From Pseudomonas ekonensis (lineage in GTDB: Bacteria > Pseudomonadota > Gammaproteobacteria > Pseudomonadales > Pseudomonadaceae), in the NCBI RefSeq assembly GCF_019145435.1, contig NZ_JAHSTS010000001.1:758001-822000 (forward strand): a stretch of 64,000 nt of DNA. The letters run 5' to 3'. The notes under the pieces were generated by a model, which saw only the letters and a program-made list of their open reading frames with translations, had not been told where the DNA came from and made no database searches. The translations under genes were made by a program, and so were the position numbers. Below, one piece after another: positions 29,684-40,480 of this stretch. The first letter of the stretch is position 1; the number at the start of each line of letters is the position of its first letter.

Positions 29684-30745
29684 GTGATTGAAGCTGATCG
29701 TCTGATCGCCGCCACGCACAGCCCGCGTGAACGCGAAGAAGTCCAGGATCGGGCGATTCGCCCCGTCAGCCTGGCCGACTACATCGGCCAGCCGACCGTG
29801 CGCGAGCAAATGGAGCTGTTCATCCAGGCTGCGCGCGGGCGCAGCGAGTCCTTGGACCACACGCTGATCTTCGGCCCGCCGGGATTGGGCAAGACCACCC
29901 TGGCCAACATCATCGCCCAGGAAATGGGCGTGTCGATCAAGAGCACCTCGGGGCCTGTGCTCGAACGGCCGGGGGACCTGGCGGCCCTGTTGACCAACCT
30001 CGAACCGCACGACGTGCTGTTCATCGACGAAATCCACCGTCTGTCGCCGATCGTCGAGGAAGTGCTGTACCCGGCCATGGAAGACTTCCAGCTCGACATC
30101 ATGATCGGCGAAGGGCCGGCGGCGCGTTCGATCAAGCTCGACCTGCCGCCGTTCACCCTGGTCGGCGCCACCACACGGGCGGGCATGCTGACCAACCCGT
30201 TGCGCGACCGCTTCGGCATCGTCCAGCGCCTGGAGTTCTACAGCACGGCGGACCTGGCGACCATCGTCAGCCGCTCGGCCGGCATCCTCGGCCTGCCGCT
30301 GGATCCGGACGGCGCGTTCGAAGTGGCCCGCCGCGCCCGCGGCACGCCGCGGATCGCCAACCGGCTGCTGCGCCGGGTGCGGGACTTCGCCGAAGTGCGC
30401 GCCAAAGGGCACATCACCAAGGCCGTCGCCGACCTGGCGCTGAACCTGCTGGATGTCGACGAGCACGGATTCGACCACCAGGACCGGCGGCTGCTGTTGA
30501 CCATGATCGAGAAGTTCGACGGCGGGCCGGTCGGGATCGACAGCCTGGCGGCGGCCATCAGCGAGGAACGTCACACCATCGAGGACGTGCTGGAGCCTTA
30601 CCTGATCCAGCAGGGCTACATCATGCGCACGCCGCGGGGCAGGGTGGTGACCCGGCATGCGTACCTGCACTTCGGCCTGAACATTCCGTCGCGGATGGGC
30701 GAAGCCCCCGTGGCAGACGAGTTTCTCGATGCCCTGGACGATTGA
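29684..30745 (+). CDS. ruvB: Holliday junction ATPase RuvB
   Basis: A 353-residue AAA+ motor driving branch migration. Walker [10 protein letters not shown] (about 62-70), Walker [12 protein letters not shown], sensor 1 GATTRAG, the arginine finger in [14 protein letters not shown] and the C-terminal winged helix (about 270-340) are visible. It starts with GTG immediately after the ruvA stop. A 127-base gap precedes ybgC. PAO1 has the same order, ruvCAB-ybgC-tol. Confidence 0.97.
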   Translation: MIEADRLIAATHSPREREEVQDRAIRPVSLADYIGQPTVREQMELFIQAARGRSESLDHTLIFGPPGLGKTTLANIIAQEMGVSIKSTSGPVLERPGDLAALLTNLEPHDVLFIDEIHRLSPIVEEVLYPAMEDFQLDIMIGEGPAARSIKLDLPPFTLVGATTRAGMLTNPLRDRFGIVQRLEFYSTADLATIVSRSAGILGLPLDPDGAFEVARRARGTPRIANRLLRRVRDFAEVRAKGHITKAVADLALNLLDVDEHGFDHQDRRLLLTMIEKFDGGPVGIDSLAAAISEERHTIEDVLEPYLIQQGYIMRTPRGRVVTRHAYLHFGLNIPSRMGEAPVADEFLDALDD

Positions 30746-30872
30746 TACACATCGTGTGGCGATTTATTCCGCGTTTGCGCTGTCCGAGGACGGTACTTTT
30801 GCGGTGAAGCCACCGTTCAACGAAAAACAGTTGCCTGCCCCGATTGGCAACCCGAGGAGTAAGCACTAGAGT

Positions 30873-31340
30873 ATGCGCGCGCAAAACGGGCTTGAGCCGT
30901 TCGCACATCGTTGTCGCGTTTATTACGAGGACACCGATGCCGGCGGCATCGTGTATTACGTTAATTACCTCAAGTTTATGGAACGGGCTCGAACCGAGCG
31001 GCTCCGGACGCTGGGCTTCGCCCAGTCGGCGCTGGCCGGGGAGGACCTGTTGTTCGTCGTGCATTCCAGCGAAGCGCGCTACCACGCGCCGGCGCGACTG
31101 GACGACGAGCTTCTGGTAAGCGCTGATGTAGTCGAATTGAACCGCGCCAGCCTGCGCTTCAGACAGCAAGTCAGGCGGGCGACGGATAATGTGCTGCTCT
31201 GCGAGGGGCAGTTTCTGGTGGCCTGTGTGCGCACTAACAGTTTGAAACCCCGGGCCCTTCCCGATGACCTGCGTGCGGCCTTCGCCGACGCGGTCGGCAC
31301 GGGTACACACTCAAAGCAGGAGATAAAGCGTGGAAGCTAA
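30873..31340 (+). CDS. ybgC: Tol-Pal associated acyl-CoA thioesterase
   Basis: A 155-residue hotdog-fold 4HBT thioesterase. The active-site segment [19 protein letters not shown] holds the catalytic Asp. GAGGAGTAA lies 16 bases before the ATG, rather far, so a slightly different start remains possible. The 3' end overlaps tolQ by 11 bases. Always first in the tol operon, it is thought to act on acyl-CoA or acyl-ACP at the membrane; its link to Tol function is unclear in the literature. Confidence 0.94.
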   Translation: MRAQNGLEPFAHRCRVYYEDTDAGGIVYYVNYLKFMERARTERLRTLGFAQSALAGEDLLFVVHSSEARYHAPARLDDELLVSADVVELNRASLRFRQQVRRATDNVLLCEGQFLVACVRTNSLKPRALPDDLRAAFADAVGTGTHSKQEIKRGS

Positions 31341-32025
31341 CGTCGTCGACCATTCCTCCATGTGGAGCCTGGTCAGCAATGCCAGCATCGTGGTGCAGTT
31401 GGTAATGTTGACCCTGGTGGCCGCATCGGTGACCTCATGGATCATGATCTTTCAGCGCAGCAACCTGCTGCGCGCCGGTCGACGCGCCCTGGAGACCTTC
31501 GAGGAGCGTTTCTGGTCCGGCATCGACCTGTCCAAGCTGTACCGCCAGGCCGGCAGCAACCCGGATCCGGACTCGGGCGTGGAGCAGATCTTCCGTGCCG
31601 GCTTCAAGGAATTCTCCCGCCTGCGCCAGCAGCCGGGCGTCGACCCTGAGGCGGTGATGGAAGGCGTGGCCCGTGCCATGCGCGTGGCCATCTCCCGCGA
31701 AGAAGAGAAACTGGAGCAGAGCCTGCCGTTCCTCGCCACCGTTGGCTCCGTCAGCCCGTACATCGGCCTGTTCGGCACCGTCTGGGGGATCATGAACTCC
31801 TTCCGCGGCCTGGCCAGCGCCCAGCAGGCCACCCTGGCCACCGTGGCCCCGGGCATCGCCGAGGCCCTGGTCGCCACCGCGATCGGCCTGTTCGCCGCGA
31901 TCCCGGCGGTCATCGCCTACAACCGCTTCTCCGCCCGCAGCGAAACCTTGCTGGGCCGCTACTACACCTTCGCCGACGAGTTCCAGGCGATCCTGCACCG
32001 CAAAGTGCACACCAGCGAAGACTGA
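31330..32025 (+). CDS. tolQ: Tol-Pal system protein TolQ
   Basis: A 231-residue inner-membrane protein, ExbB/MotA family, forming the proton-driven stator with TolR. The three transmembrane helices are at about 18-42, 135-160 and 170-195; the conserved [16 protein letters not shown] and the Thr/Pro-containing [18 protein letters not shown] lie in helices 2 and 3. It starts at a GTG inside the end of ybgC. A 14-base gap leads to tolR. Confidence 0.96.
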   Translation: MEANVVDHSSMWSLVSNASIVVQLVMLTLVAASVTSWIMIFQRSNLLRAGRRALETFEERFWSGIDLSKLYRQAGSNPDPDSGVEQIFRAGFKEFSRLRQQPGVDPEAVMEGVARAMRVAISREEEKLEQSLPFLATVGSVSPYIGLFGTVWGIMNSFRGLASAQQATLATVAPGIAEALVATAIGLFAAIPAVIAYNRFSARSETLLGRYYTFADEFQAILHRKVHTSED

Positions 32026-32039
32026 GCAGGTAAATCCCA

Positions 32040-32501
32040 ATGGCTTTAATCACTCGAGCCCGACACAAGCGCAAGCCGGTCGCCGAGATGAACGTGGTGC
32101 CTTACATCGACGTGATGCTGGTGCTGCTGGTCATCTTCATGGTGACTGCGCCGATGCTCAATCAGGGCGTGAAGGTGGATCTGCCGAAGGTATCCAGCGA
32201 TGCCTTGCCGCAGGACAACAACACCCAGGTGCTGACCATTTCCATCAAGGCCGACAAGACCTACTACTGGAACCTGGGCAGCGAAGTGGACACCGAGAAG
32301 CAGCAGGACCGCGCCATGACCCTGCCGCAGATGACGGATGCGGTGACCAAGATCATCCGTGCCGGCAACGAAGGCGGCAAGCACACCCAGGTCTTCATCC
32401 GCGGCGACAAGTCCGTGGACTACGGCGCCGTGATGGGCGCCATGGGCGGGCTGCAGAAAGCCGGGGTCGGTAACGTTGGCTTGATCACCGAGGCCCCCTG
32501 A
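32040..32501 (+). CDS. tolR: Tol-Pal system protein TolR
   Basis: 153 residues. The single N-terminal helix contains the proton-carrying Asp in VPYIDVMLVLLVIFMV; the periplasmic ExbD-like domain follows. It stops in a TGATG overlap with tolA. Compared with E. coli, there is an extra loop around EVDTEKQQDRAMTLPQ, which is usual in pseudomonads as I recall them. Confidence 0.95.
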   Translation: MALITRARHKRKPVAEMNVVPYIDVMLVLLVIFMVTAPMLNQGVKVDLPKVSSDALPQDNNTQVLTISIKADKTYYWNLGSEVDTEKQQDRAMTLPQMTDAVTKIIRAGNEGGKHTQVFIRGDKSVDYGAVMGAMGGLQKAGVGNVGLITEAP

Positions 32502-33580
32502 TGCAGGCACAGCGAGAGCCGTCAGCCTCGGAAAGCTACTTCTGGCCCAGCGTCTGGGCAATCGGCTTGCACGTGCTGGTGTTCGGCATGCTGTTCGTCA
32601 GTTTTGCCCTGACGCCTGAGCTGCCGCCGGCCAAACCGATCGTCCAGGCGACCCTGTACCAGCTGAAATCGAAAAGTCAGGCGACCACCCAGACCAATCA
32701 GAAGATTGCGGGTGAGGCGAAGAAATCCGCCGCGCGCCAGACCGAAGTCGAGCAGATGGAGCAGAAAAAGGTCGAGCAGGAAGCGGTGAAGGCCGCGGAA
32801 CAAAAGAAAGAAGAAGCGGCTCAAAAGGCCGAGGAAGCCAAGAAGGCCGACGAGGCGAAGAAAGCGGAAGAGGCGAAGAAGGCTGACGAAGCCAAGAAGG
32901 CCGACGACGCGAAGAAAGCCGCCGAAGCCAAGAAGGCAGAAGAGAAACAATTGGCTGATATAGCCAAGAAGAAAGCTGAAGAAGAAGCCAAGAAGGCTGC
33001 TGAAGAAGAGGCCAAGAAAGCGGCCGCTGAAGAAGCCAAGAAGAAGATCGTCGAAGACGCGAAGAAGAAAGCCGCCGAAGACGCCAAGAAGAAAGCTGAA
33101 GCTGAAGAGGCGAAGAAGAAAGTCGCCGAGGAAGCGAAGAAGAAAGCTGCCGCCGACGCTGCGAAGAAGAAAGCGCAGGACGCGGCGCGCAAGTCTGCCG
33201 AAGACAAGAAGGCCCAGGCCTTGGCGGATCTGCTTTCCGACACGCCGCAGCGCCAGCAGGCCTTGGCCGATGAGCAGGGCGACGAAGTCGCGGGCAGTTT
33301 CGATGACCTGATCCGTGCGCGGGCAGCGGAAGGCTGGGCCCGTCCGCCTTCGGCACGCAAAGGCATGACGGTTGTGCTGCAGATCGGCATGTTGCCGGAC
33401 GGCACCGTGACCACGGTCAGCGTGGCCAAGTCCAGCGGCGACGGTCCGTTCGACGCTTCGGCGGTGGCGGCGGTCAAGAACATTGGACGATTGACGGAAA
33501 TGCAGGGAATGAAGCCGAGCGATTTCGCTCCGTATCGTTCCTTCAAGATGACATTCACACCTGAGGATCTAGCCTTGTGA
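32501..33580 (+). CDS. tolA: Tol-Pal system protein TolA
   Basis: 359 residues in three domains: a membrane helix (about 18-38); a long Ala/Lys/Glu helix (about 65-250) built of repeats such as EEAKKA and KKKAEE that spans the periplasm; and a TonB_C-like C-terminal domain (about 255-359) that binds TolB, Pal or phage and colicin proteins. The gene overlaps tolR by one base (TGATG) and tolB by four (GTGA). The repeats make its length prone to slippage between strains. Confidence 0.95.
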   Translation: MQAQREPSASESYFWPSVWAIGLHVLVFGMLFVSFALTPELPPAKPIVQATLYQLKSKSQATTQTNQKIAGEAKKSAARQTEVEQMEQKKVEQEAVKAAEQKKEEAAQKAEEAKKADEAKKAEEAKKADEAKKADDAKKAAEAKKAEEKQLADIAKKKAEEEAKKAAEEEAKKAAAEEAKKKIVEDAKKKAAEDAKKKAEAEEAKKKVAEEAKKKAAADAAKKKAQDAARKSAEDKKAQALADLLSDTPQRQQALADEQGDEVAGSFDDLIRARAAEGWARPPSARKGMTVVLQIGMLPDGTVTTVSVAKSSGDGPFDASAVAAVKNIGRLTEMQGMKPSDFAPYRSFKMTFTPEDLAL

Positions 33581-34878
33581 GAAACCTTCTTCGAGGATTG
33601 CTGATCGCGGTCTGCTGCATGGCAGGGATCGCGATGGCGGATGAAAAGAACATTCTGGTCACCAGCGGCAGCGATCGGGCGACCCCGATCGCCGTCGTGC
33701 CGTTCGGTTTCCAGGGCGGTGCCGTCCTTCCGGACGACATGGCTGAAATCATTGGTAACGATTTGCGCAACTCGGGCTATTACTCGCCGATTCCGAAGCA
33801 AAACATGATCAGCCAGCCGAGCCAGCCGAGCGAAATCATCTTCCGTGACTGGAAGGCGGTGGGCGCCCAGTACATGATGGTCGGCAGCATCGTTCCGGCG
33901 GGCGGTCGCCTGCAGGTGCAATGGGCGCTGTTCAACGTCGCCACCGAGCAGAAAGTGGCCGACGGCAGCGTTTCCGGCACCACCGAGCAGCTGCGCGACA
34001 TGGCGCACTACATCTCCGACCAGTCGTTCGAGAAGCTCACCGGCATCAAGGGTGCGTTTTCGACCCGTCTGCTGTACGTGACGGCCGAACGCTTCTCCGA
34101 GAAGAACACCCGTTACACCCTGCAGCGTTCGGACTACGACGGCGCCCGCGCCGTGACCCTGCTGCAATCGCGCGAGCCGATCCTGTCGCCGCGTTTCGCC
34201 CCGGACGGCAAGCGCATCGCCTACGTGTCGTTCGAGCAGAAGCGTCCGCGGATCTTCGTGCAGAACATCGACACCGGTCGCCGCGAGCAGATCACCAACT
34301 TCGAAGGCCTGAACGGCGCGCCGGCCTGGTCGCCTGACGGCAATCGCCTGGCGTTCGTGCTGTCCAAGGACGGCAACCCGGACATCTACGTGATGAACCT
34401 CGGTTCGCGCCAGATCACCCGCGTGACCGCAGGTCCCGGCATCAACACCGAACCGTACTGGGGCAAGGATGGCTCGACCATTTACTTCACCTCCGACCGT
34501 GGCGGCAAGCCGCAGATCTACAAGACCAGCGCCGGTGGCGGCGGTGCCGAGCGCGTGACGTTCGTGGGCAACTACAACGCCAACCCGAAACTGTCGGCCG
34601 ACGAAAAGACCCTGGTGATGATCCATCGTCAGGACGGTTTCACCAATTTCAAAGTGGCGGCCCAGGATCTTCAGCGCGGAAGCGTAAAAATCCTCACTGA
34701 TAGCACTCTGGACGAGTCGCCTACTGTTGCGCCCAACGGCACCATGGTAATCTACGCCACCCGCCAGCAGGGCCGGGGAGTCTTGATGCTCGTGTCCATT
34801 AACGGACGCGTGAGGCTCCCGCTTCCTACCGCTCAAGGCGAAGTCAGAGAACCGTCCTGGTCCCCTTACCTGAACTGA
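33577..34878 (+). CDS. tolB: Tol-Pal system beta-propeller protein TolB
   Basis: A 433-residue periplasmic protein with GTG start. The signal peptide ends at about residue 21 (GIAMA-DEK). The N-terminal alpha/beta domain (25-160) is followed by a six-bladed propeller with WD-like repeats such as [35 protein letters not shown] and [18 protein letters not shown]. It binds Pal and TolA. A 52-base gap before pal contains TTTTACTTAACA-like bases that could be an internal promoter. Confidence 0.96.
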   Translation: MRNLLRGLLIAVCCMAGIAMADEKNILVTSGSDRATPIAVVPFGFQGGAVLPDDMAEIIGNDLRNSGYYSPIPKQNMISQPSQPSEIIFRDWKAVGAQYMMVGSIVPAGGRLQVQWALFNVATEQKVADGSVSGTTEQLRDMAHYISDQSFEKLTGIKGAFSTRLLYVTAERFSEKNTRYTLQRSDYDGARAVTLLQSREPILSPRFAPDGKRIAYVSFEQKRPRIFVQNIDTGRREQITNFEGLNGAPAWSPDGNRLAFVLSKDGNPDIYVMNLGSRQITRVTAGPGINTEPYWGKDGSTIYFTSDRGGKPQIYKTSAGGGGAERVTFVGNYNANPKLSADEKTLVMIHRQDGFTNFKVAAQDLQRGSVKILTDSTLDESPTVAPNGTMVIYATRQQGRGVLMLVSINGRVRLPLPTAQGEVREPSWSPYLN

Positions 34879-34930
34879 CGCGGCGCTTTACGTTTTACTT
34901 AACACACTGGGGTTCATTAGGAGTTTCACG

Positions 34931-35428
34931 ATGGAAATGCTGAAGTTTGGTAAATTTGCTGCGCTGGCTCTGGCCATGGCTGTAGCTGTAGGTTGCTCGT
35001 CCAAGGGCGGCGACAACGCCGGTGAAGGCGCTGTCGATCCAAACGCTGGCTACGGTGCAAACACCGGCGCCGTTGACGGTTCCCTGAGCGAAGAAGCTGC
35101 TCTGCGCGCAATCACCACCTTCTACTTCGAATACGACAGCTCGGACCTGAAGCCAGAAGCCATGCGCGCTCTGGACGTTCACGCCAAAGACCTGAAAGCA
35201 AACGGCGCTCGCGTTGTTCTGGAAGGCAACACCGACGAACGTGGTACTCGTGAGTACAACATGGCACTGGGCGAGCGTCGTGCGAAAGCCGTTCAGCGCT
35301 ACCTGGTACTGCAAGGTGTTTCCCCAGCTCAGCTGGAACTGGTTTCCTACGGCGAAGAGCGTCCAGTTGCCACCGGCAACGACGAGCAGTCCTGGGCTCA
35401 AAACCGTCGCGTCGAACTGCGTAAGTAA
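34931..35428 (+). CDS. pal: Peptidoglycan-associated lipoprotein (OprL)
   Basis: 165 residues. A signal peptide with lipobox VAVG-C puts the lipidated Cys at about residue 22. The OmpA-like peptidoglycan-binding domain (about 60-165) contains the diaminopimelate-binding region [35 protein letters not shown] and a final [16 protein letters not shown] precedes the ATG by 8 bases. It is known as OprL in Pseudomonas. Codon use is unusually biased for this window, consistent with high expression. Confidence 0.97.
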   Translation: MEMLKFGKFAALALAMAVAVGCSSKGGDNAGEGAVDPNAGYGANTGAVDGSLSEEAALRAITTFYFEYDSSDLKPEAMRALDVHAKDLKANGARVVLEGNTDERGTREYNMALGERRAKAVQRYLVLQGVSPAQLELVSYGEERPVATGNDEQSWAQNRRVELRK

Positions 35429-35434
35429 TTCGAT

Positions 35435-36268
35435 ATGCGAACGTGCCGTCGTGCTGTAACTGTCCTGGCTCTCAGCCTCGCGCCGCTTGCGGCGTGGGCT
35501 GCGGTTCCTGTGGTCGATGACAACTCCGGTTACAACAGTAGCGGGAGCAGTTATCCGCCTGCGGGTTACGGTACGAACGGCGCCTATGCCGGGGGAGCGG
35601 CTACGGCCCCTGCCTCGGCACAAGGCATGCTGTTCAACCAACTGCAACAGATGCAGGATCAGATTTCGCGCCAGCAAGGCGTGATCGAAGAACTGCAGAA
35701 TCAGGTTGCGCGCATGAAGCAGGAATCCCTGGAGCGATACCAGGATCTTGATCGGCGCATAGGATCCGGCGGTGCACCTGCCGCGACTCCTGAGAATTCT
35801 TCCGCCGGCGGCGATGCAAGTGCCGCCGCCGGTGCTGCCACGGGTGCCGGGGCCGCTGCCCAGGCGCCTGCGGCCAGCAGCGAACCCGGTGATCCGGCCA
35901 AGGAAAAGCTGTATTACGATGCCGCTTTCGACCTGATCAAGGCCAAGGACTTCGACAAGGCCAGCCAGGCCTTCGCCGCATTCCTGCGCAAGTACCCGAA
36001 CAGCCAGTACGCGGGCAACGCCCAGTACTGGCTGGGTGAAGTGAACCTGGCGAAGGGCGACCTGCAAGGCGCAGGTCAGGCGTTCGCCAAGGTTTCGCAG
36101 CTGTACCCCAAGCACGCCAAAGTGCCGGACTCGCTGTACAAGCTGGCTGACGTGGAGCGCCGACTGGGTCACACCGACAAGGTCAAAGGCATTCTGCAGC
36201 AGGTGGTGGCCCAATACCCGGGCACGTCCGCCGCTCAGCTGGCCCAACGCGATCTGCAGCGCATGTAA
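35435..36268 (+). CDS. cpoB: Cell division coordinator CpoB (YbgF)
   Basis: A 277-residue periplasmic protein. The signal peptide ends about residue 23 (AAWAA). Residues about 60-105 are a trimerising coiled coil (QLQQMQDQISRQQGVIEELQ), followed by an Ala/Gly-rich linker and TPRs (about 150-277) such as YDAAFDLIKAKDFDKASQAF. It interacts with TolA and the septal synthase PBP1B. It is the last gene of the tol operon, 6 bases after pal, followed by a terminator. Confidence 0.94.
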   Translation: MRTCRRAVTVLALSLAPLAAWAAVPVVDDNSGYNSSGSSYPPAGYGTNGAYAGGAATAPASAQGMLFNQLQQMQDQISRQQGVIEELQNQVARMKQESLERYQDLDRRIGSGGAPAATPENSSAGGDASAAAGAATGAGAAAQAPAASSEPGDPAKEKLYYDAAFDLIKAKDFDKASQAFAAFLRKYPNSQYAGNAQYWLGEVNLAKGDLQGAGQAFAKVSQLYPKHAKVPDSLYKLADVERRLGHTDKVKGILQQVVAQYPGTSAAQLAQRDLQRM

Positions 36269-36303
36269 GGCCGCTGCCTGGGAACGCGTTACCCGTTCAG
36301 AAG

Positions 36304-36330
36304 AAACCCGCGCCTGTCGCGGGTTTTTTC
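36304..36330 (+). terminator. Terminator of the tol-pal operon
   Basis: AACCCGCG (36305-36312) pairs with CGCGGGTT (36318-36325) and four more T follow. Confidence 0.9.
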
Positions 36331-36449
36331 GTTAGAATTCACGCCCTTTTTTCATGAAACACGCTTCTGGCGATCTGCGCGTTGGCGGGGTGGCCTGAAG
36401 TGCCTGACGGAGGCGGACAGCCTGTTTAGCTGTTACGCCCGTGGCGACT

Positions 36450-37097
36450 ATGCAAGACACATTGAGAATCACCGAAGTTTTCTACTCGTTGCAGGGGGAA
36501 ACGCGGACTGCCGGGCTGCCCACGGTTTTCGTGCGCCTGACCGGATGCCCTCTGCGTTGCCAGTACTGCGACAGCGCCTACGCCTTCAGCGGCGGCACCC
36601 TGCGCACCCTCGACGACATCGCCGAGCAGGTGGCCGGTTTCCGTCCGCGCTATGTCTGCGTGACGGGCGGCGAACCCCTGGCGCAGCCCAATGCCATTCC
36701 TTTGCTCAAGCGATTGTATGACGAAGGTTACGAGGTCTCGCTGGAAACCAGCGGCGCCCTCGACATTTCGGCCGTCGATCCGCGGGTCAGCCGTGTGCTG
36801 GACCTGAAGACGCCGGGCTCGAAAGAGGCCCACCGCAACCGCTACGAAAACATCGAACTGCTGACGCCCAACGACCAGGTGAAATTCGTCATCTGTTCGC
36901 GGGAGGACTACGACTGGGCGGTCTCCAAGCTGATCCAGTACGGCCTTGACCGTCGTGCCGGCGAAGTGCTGTTCTCCCCCAGCCACCATGACCTGAGCGC
37001 GCGGGATCTGGCGGACTGGATCGTGGCGGACAACCTGCCGGTGCGCCTGCAGTTGCAGTTGCACAAATATCTATGGAACGACGAGCCGGGGCGCTGA
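36450..37097 (+). CDS. queE: 7-carboxy-7-deazaguanine synthase
   Basis: A radical SAM enzyme that makes 7-carboxy-7-deazaguanine for queuosine tRNA modification. It has 215 residues from ATG 36450; a GTG three codons upstream is possible. The cluster motif CxxxCxxC is in [15 protein letters not shown], and the SAM-binding CVTGGEPL and SLETSG segments are intact. No clear ribosome site and no preQ1 riboswitch are visible in the 180-base leader. queC follows after 1 base. Confidence 0.95.
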   Translation: MQDTLRITEVFYSLQGETRTAGLPTVFVRLTGCPLRCQYCDSAYAFSGGTLRTLDDIAEQVAGFRPRYVCVTGGEPLAQPNAIPLLKRLYDEGYEVSLETSGALDISAVDPRVSRVLDLKTPGSKEAHRNRYENIELLTPNDQVKFVICSREDYDWAVSKLIQYGLDRRAGEVLFSPSHHDLSARDLADWIVADNLPVRLQLQLHKYLWNDEPGR

Positions 37098-37098
37098 G

Positions 37099-37791
37099 AT
37101 GACTGAACAACTGAACACCACTGAAAAACGCGCGGTCATCCTGCTGTCGGGTGGCCTGGATTCCGCGACCGTCGTGGCGATGGCTCGTGCAGAGGGCTAC
37201 AACTGCTACACCATGAGCTTCGACTACGGTCAGCGCTCCCACGCCGAATTGCATGCTGCCGCTCGGGTGGCTCGTGATCTGGGCGTGATCGAGCATAAGG
37301 TGATCGGTCTGAACCTGAACGGCATGGGCGGTTCGGCCCTGACCGACAGCAGCATCGACATTCCAGAGGAGCTGGGCGAGGGCATTCCGGTGACTTACGT
37401 GCCGGCGCGCAACACCGTGTTCCTGTCGTTGGCGTTGGGGTGGGCGGAAGTGCTCGGGGCCCGGGACATCTTCATCGGCGTCAACGCGGTGGACTATTCC
37501 GGTTACCCGGACTGCCGTCCCGAGTTCATCGAATCGTTCGAGCGCATGGCCAATCTCGCGACCAAGGCTGGCGTGGAAGGCAACGGGTTCCGCATCCAGG
37601 CCCCGCTGCAGAACTTGAGCAAGGCACAGATCGTTCAGGCAGGCGTGAAGCTGGGCGTGAACTACGGGCTGACCGTTTCCTGCTATCAGGCTGACGATGA
37701 GGGCCGCGCCTGCGGCAAATGCGACAGCTGCCGGTTGCGTGCGGACGGCTTCGCGGCGGCCGGAATCAGCGACCCGACACCTTATTTTTGA
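37099..37791 (+). CDS. queC: 7-cyano-7-deazaguanine synthase
   Basis: It converts the QueE product to preQ0 with ATP and ammonia. It has 230 residues. The PP-loop ATP pyrophosphatase motif [12 protein letters not shown] is near residue 15, [16 protein letters not shown] is in the core, and four cysteines of the zinc site occur at the end ([18 protein letters not shown]). The gene is cotranscribed with queE. The remaining pathway genes (queD, queF, tgt) are not in this window. Confidence 0.96.
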   Translation: MTEQLNTTEKRAVILLSGGLDSATVVAMARAEGYNCYTMSFDYGQRSHAELHAAARVARDLGVIEHKVIGLNLNGMGGSALTDSSIDIPEELGEGIPVTYVPARNTVFLSLALGWAEVLGARDIFIGVNAVDYSGYPDCRPEFIESFERMANLATKAGVEGNGFRIQAPLQNLSKAQIVQAGVKLGVNYGLTVSCYQADDEGRACGKCDSCRLRADGFAAAGISDPTPYF

Positions 37792-37809
37792 TTTTTTTCA
37801 AATTAGGTG

Positions 37810-37837
37810 TTGAATAGTCCTTAAAAATCAGTATTAT
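37810..37837 (+). promoter_or_regulatory. Promoter of tRNA-Lys
   Basis: TTGAAT (37810-37815) and TATTAT (37832-37837) are spaced 16 bp. The TACGCGCC that follows is a GC-rich discriminator typical of stringently controlled stable RNA genes. Confidence 0.75.
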
Positions 37838-37854
37838 ACGCGCCACAACGAAGC

Positions 37855-37930
37855 GGGTCGTTAGCTCAGTTGGTAGAGCAGTTGGCTTTTAACCAATTGG
37901 TCGTAGGTTCGAATCCTACACGACCCACCA
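37855..37930 (+). tRNA. tRNA-Lys (anticodon TTT)
   Basis: A 76-nt cloverleaf including encoded CCA. Acceptor GGGTCGT pairs with ACGACCC, the D arm has AGCTCAGTTGGTAGAGC, the anticodon loop CTTTTAA carries TTT, and the T arm is GTAGGTTCGAATCCTAC. It lies after queC as in PAO1. Confidence 0.97.
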
Positions 37931-37949
37931 TTTTCGATGTTTCAAAAAG

Positions 37950-37991
37950 TCTGGAAGGCCCACGCAAGTGAGGATTTCCGGATTTTTTTTT
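37950..37991 (+). terminator. Terminator after tRNA-Lys
   Basis: TCTGGAA (37950-37956) pairs with TTCCGGA (37976-37982), with a 19-base apical loop. Nine T follow. Confidence 0.8.
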
Positions 37992-38201
37992 GCCTGCGAT
38001 TCGGGCATGCCCGATCCGGTGCCGCCCTGCCGTGACGCAGGTCAGAATCATCTTTTGCATCAACGGGATATTCTGTAGCCTTGCGCAGCTTCAATGCTGT
38101 CCGTGCCTGATGACACTCACTCTCCCGGCGGTGCCCTCAAGTGGTCCGGAGCCGGGTGTATACTCGACTTTCGCGCGAATGCGCCTGCAGGTCTTGCGAA
38201 C

Positions 38202-39260
38202 ATGACGCAGATTTCCGAACGCCTTCTTGTTCAAGCCCACCTCGATGCCAAGCAGCCCAAGCCGCTGACGGCCGAGGAAGAGGCCCACTACCGTTCCGCC
38301 ATCGCCGCCGAGCTCAAGGCTCAGGACGCCGTGCTGGTTGCCCACTTCTATTGCGATCCGGTCATCCAGGCCCTGGCCGAAGAGACCGGTGGCTGCGTGT
38401 CCGACTCCCTGGAGATGGCCCGCTTCGGCAATGCCCACCCGGCCAAGACCGTGGTGGTGGCCGGCGTGAAGTTCATGGGCGAGACCGCCAAGATCCTCAA
38501 CCCGGAAAAGCGCGTGCTGATGCCGACGCTGGACGCCACCTGTTCGTTGGACCTGGGTTGCCCGGTGGATGAGTTCTCGGCGTTCTGCGACCAGCATCCG
38601 GAGCGCACCGTGGTGGTGTACGCCAACACGTCGGCGGCGGTGAAGGCGCGGGCCGACTGGGTGGTGACGTCCAGCTGCGCGCTGGAGATCGTCGAGAGCC
38701 TGATGGACAACGGCGAGACCATCATCTGGGGGCCGGACAAGCACCTGGGCACCTACATCCAGCGCCAGACCGGCGCCGACATGCTGCTGTGGGACGGCGC
38801 CTGCATCGTCCACGAAGAGTTCAAGGCCAAGCAGCTCGAAGACATGAAGGCGCTGTACCCGGACGCGGCCATTCTGGTGCACCCTGAGTCGCCGACGTCG
38901 GTCATCGAGCTGGCGGACGCCGTCGGTTCCACCAGCCAGTTGATCGCCGCGGCCAAGACGCTGCCGCACAAGACCCTGATCGTCGCCACCGACCGCGGCA
39001 TCTTCTACAAGATGCAGCAGGTGTGCCCGGACAAGGTCTTCATCGAGGCGCCTACCGCCGGTAACGGCGCCGCATGCCGCAGCTGCGCGCATTGCCCGTG
39101 GATGGCCATGAACACTCTTGAGCGCACGCTCAAGTGCCTTAAAGAGGGCACCGGCGAGATCTTCGTCGACCCGGCGCTGATTCCGCAGGCGATCCGCCCG
39201 CTCAAGCGCATGCTGGACTTCACCCAGGCGGCGCGGATGAAACTGGCCGGCAACGCCTGA
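38202..39260 (+). CDS. nadA: Quinolinate synthase
   Basis: It condenses iminoaspartate with dihydroxyacetone phosphate to quinolinate in NAD synthesis. It has 352 residues. The three 4Fe-4S cysteines are in the expected blocks, in [24 protein letters not shown] and [13 protein letters not shown]. The start [13 protein letters not shown] is chosen by homology, since upstream in-frame codons are not conserved; the ribosome site is weak. The gene stands alone between the tRNA and a REPIN. Confidence 0.96.
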   Translation: MTQISERLLVQAHLDAKQPKPLTAEEEAHYRSAIAAELKAQDAVLVAHFYCDPVIQALAEETGGCVSDSLEMARFGNAHPAKTVVVAGVKFMGETAKILNPEKRVLMPTLDATCSLDLGCPVDEFSAFCDQHPERTVVVYANTSAAVKARADWVVTSSCALEIVESLMDNGETIIWGPDKHLGTYIQRQTGADMLLWDGACIVHEEFKAKQLEDMKALYPDAAILVHPESPTSVIELADAVGSTSQLIAAAKTLPHKTLIVATDRGIFYKMQQVCPDKVFIEAPTAGNGAACRSCAHCPWMAMNTLERTLKCLKEGTGEIFVDPALIPQAIRPLKRMLDFTQAARMKLAGNA

Positions 39261-39281
39261 ACCTGAGTTCCGGCCGCCCAT

Positions 39282-39374
39282 GCTGTAGGAGCGAGCCTGC
39301 TCGCGATGGCGGTGCGTCAGTCGATGGATTATCTGACTGACATACCGTTACCGCGAGCAGGCTCGCTCCTGCAG
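39282..39374. repeat. REPIN, GAGCAGGCTC arm type
   Basis: GCTGTAGGAGCGAGCCTGCT and the opposing CGAGCAGGCTCGCTCCTGCA bound a 47-base spacer between nadA and the convergent RDD gene. Confidence 0.9.
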
Positions 39375-39392
39375 TCGTTTCTGCGCCAAGGA

Positions 39393-39881
39393 TCACTTGG
39401 CCTTTTTCGGGATCCGCACCACGCGGGTGTCGGAGTAGATGTCGTGCCAGGTGCGCTTTTGCTTGTCGAACAGCGACCAGAAGAACCCCAGCCCCAGGCA
39501 CAGCCACGACGCCATCGACACCATGAAGCGCAGCAGCGCCTGCCACAGGGTGATGGCGGTGCCGTCGGCGTTCTGCACGCGGATGCCCCATACCTGCATG
39601 CCCAGGGTCTGGCCGGCGTGGGTCCAGAACTTGGCGAAGAAGCCGAACAGCACCAGCAGCAGCACCGTGGAATAGAGGGGATCGCCGTCCAGCTGGCCGG
39701 CATCGGTCATGACCCGCAGACGCTCTTCGCCGATGATGGCGGCCTGGATCATCTTGTAGATGCCGCCGGTGACGATCAGCAGGGCGGTGCAGAGCAGGAA
39801 GTCATAGAACATCGCTGCCAGGCGACGGCCCAGGCCAACGGCGGGAAAGTCGCCCTGGGGGGAGAGCAGGTGTTTCGACAT
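39393..39881 (-). CDS. RDD family membrane protein
   Basis: 162 residues. The RDD domain is nearly the whole protein: GLGRRLAAMFYDFLL contains the first Arg and Asp, a second hydrophobic helix pair is at about 70-95, and the GQTLGMQVWGIRVQNADG signature precedes the last helix (about 125-145). It is unlike the RDD protein at the left edge, which has a long soluble tail. Its substrate is unknown; some RDD proteins act in ion or compatible-solute exchange. Confidence 0.88.
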   Translation of the reverse strand: MSKHLLSPQGDFPAVGLGRRLAAMFYDFLLCTALLIVTGGIYKMIQAAIIGEERLRVMTDAGQLDGDPLYSTVLLLVLFGFFAKFWTHAGQTLGMQVWGIRVQNADGTAITLWQALLRFMVSMASWLCLGLGFFWSLFDKQKRTWHDIYSDTRVVRIPKKAK

Positions 39882-39931
39882 GGCAGCCTCTGGACGGAAA
39901 ATGAAGCGCCATTTTACGGATTCGCGCGCAC

Positions 39932-39966
39932 AAAAAAGCCCCTGATATCAATATCAGGGGCTTTTT
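39932..39966. terminator. Bidirectional terminator (csp and RDD region)
   Basis: GCCCCTGATAT (39938-39948) pairs with ATATCAGGGGC (39951-39961), with A and T tracts of five to six on either side. It can end the csp transcript. Confidence 0.93.
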
Positions 39967-39978
39967 CGTTACGGAAGA

Positions 39979-40191
39979 TCAGCCTTCTGCGATGACTTCA
40001 TCAGCCTGCATGCCTTTCTGGCCTTGCACGGCAACGAAGGTCACTTTCTGGCCTTCTTTCAGGCTCTTGAAGCCGCTGCCCTGGATGGCGCGGAAATGCA
40101 CGAACAGATCCGGACCGCTTTCTGGAGTGATAAAACCAAAACCTTTCTCGTCGTTAAACCACTTGACGGTGCCGCTCTGACGTGTGGACAT
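39979..40191 (-). CDS. Cold-shock protein, CspA/CapB type
   Basis: 70 residues: a single cold-shock domain with RNP1 KGFGFITPE and RNP2 DLFVHFRAI. It acts as an RNA chaperone. The domain is very close in sequence to that of the membrane-bound protein at 23.1-23.7 kb. GGAAATAAG-like bases precede the ATG. The gene has a long untranslated leader (about 280 bases if the promoter at 40481-40509 is right), as in cold-induced csp mRNAs. Confidence 0.95.
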   Translation of the reverse strand: MSTRQSGTVKWFNDEKGFGFITPESGPDLFVHFRAIQGSGFKSLKEGQKVTFVAVQGQKGMQADEVIAEG

Positions 40192-40480
40192 TTCTTATTT
40201 CCTTTGACGCAAAAATTGATGACAGTCTCTTTCTCATGAAAGAGTACTGGGGCTGGTTGCAGGAGAGTAAGAAGACGTCGAACGGGATGTAGCTAACTTG
40301 TAGGCTACTGCCCAGGTCACGATTCCAAGCTGACCCATGCAAACACAGTGGGCAAACTCTACGCCAACTACGGGAGGAAAAACAAGCCCTGTGAAGCCCC
40401 CGGTTTTCCTGAGCTTGCCGCCACTTACCGGTTCGCGGGCGCAGGCTTAGACGATTGCGTTGTTCAATTGTTTTCGATCG

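Noticed and set aside
32820..33200. The repetitive Ala/Lys/Glu DNA in tolA as an independent repeat element
   Set aside because: It is the normal coding sequence of the TolA central helix.
36331..36449. A preQ1 riboswitch before queE
   Set aside because: The leader lacks the C-rich loop and A-rich tail of preQ1-I and no plausible pseudoknot was found by eye.
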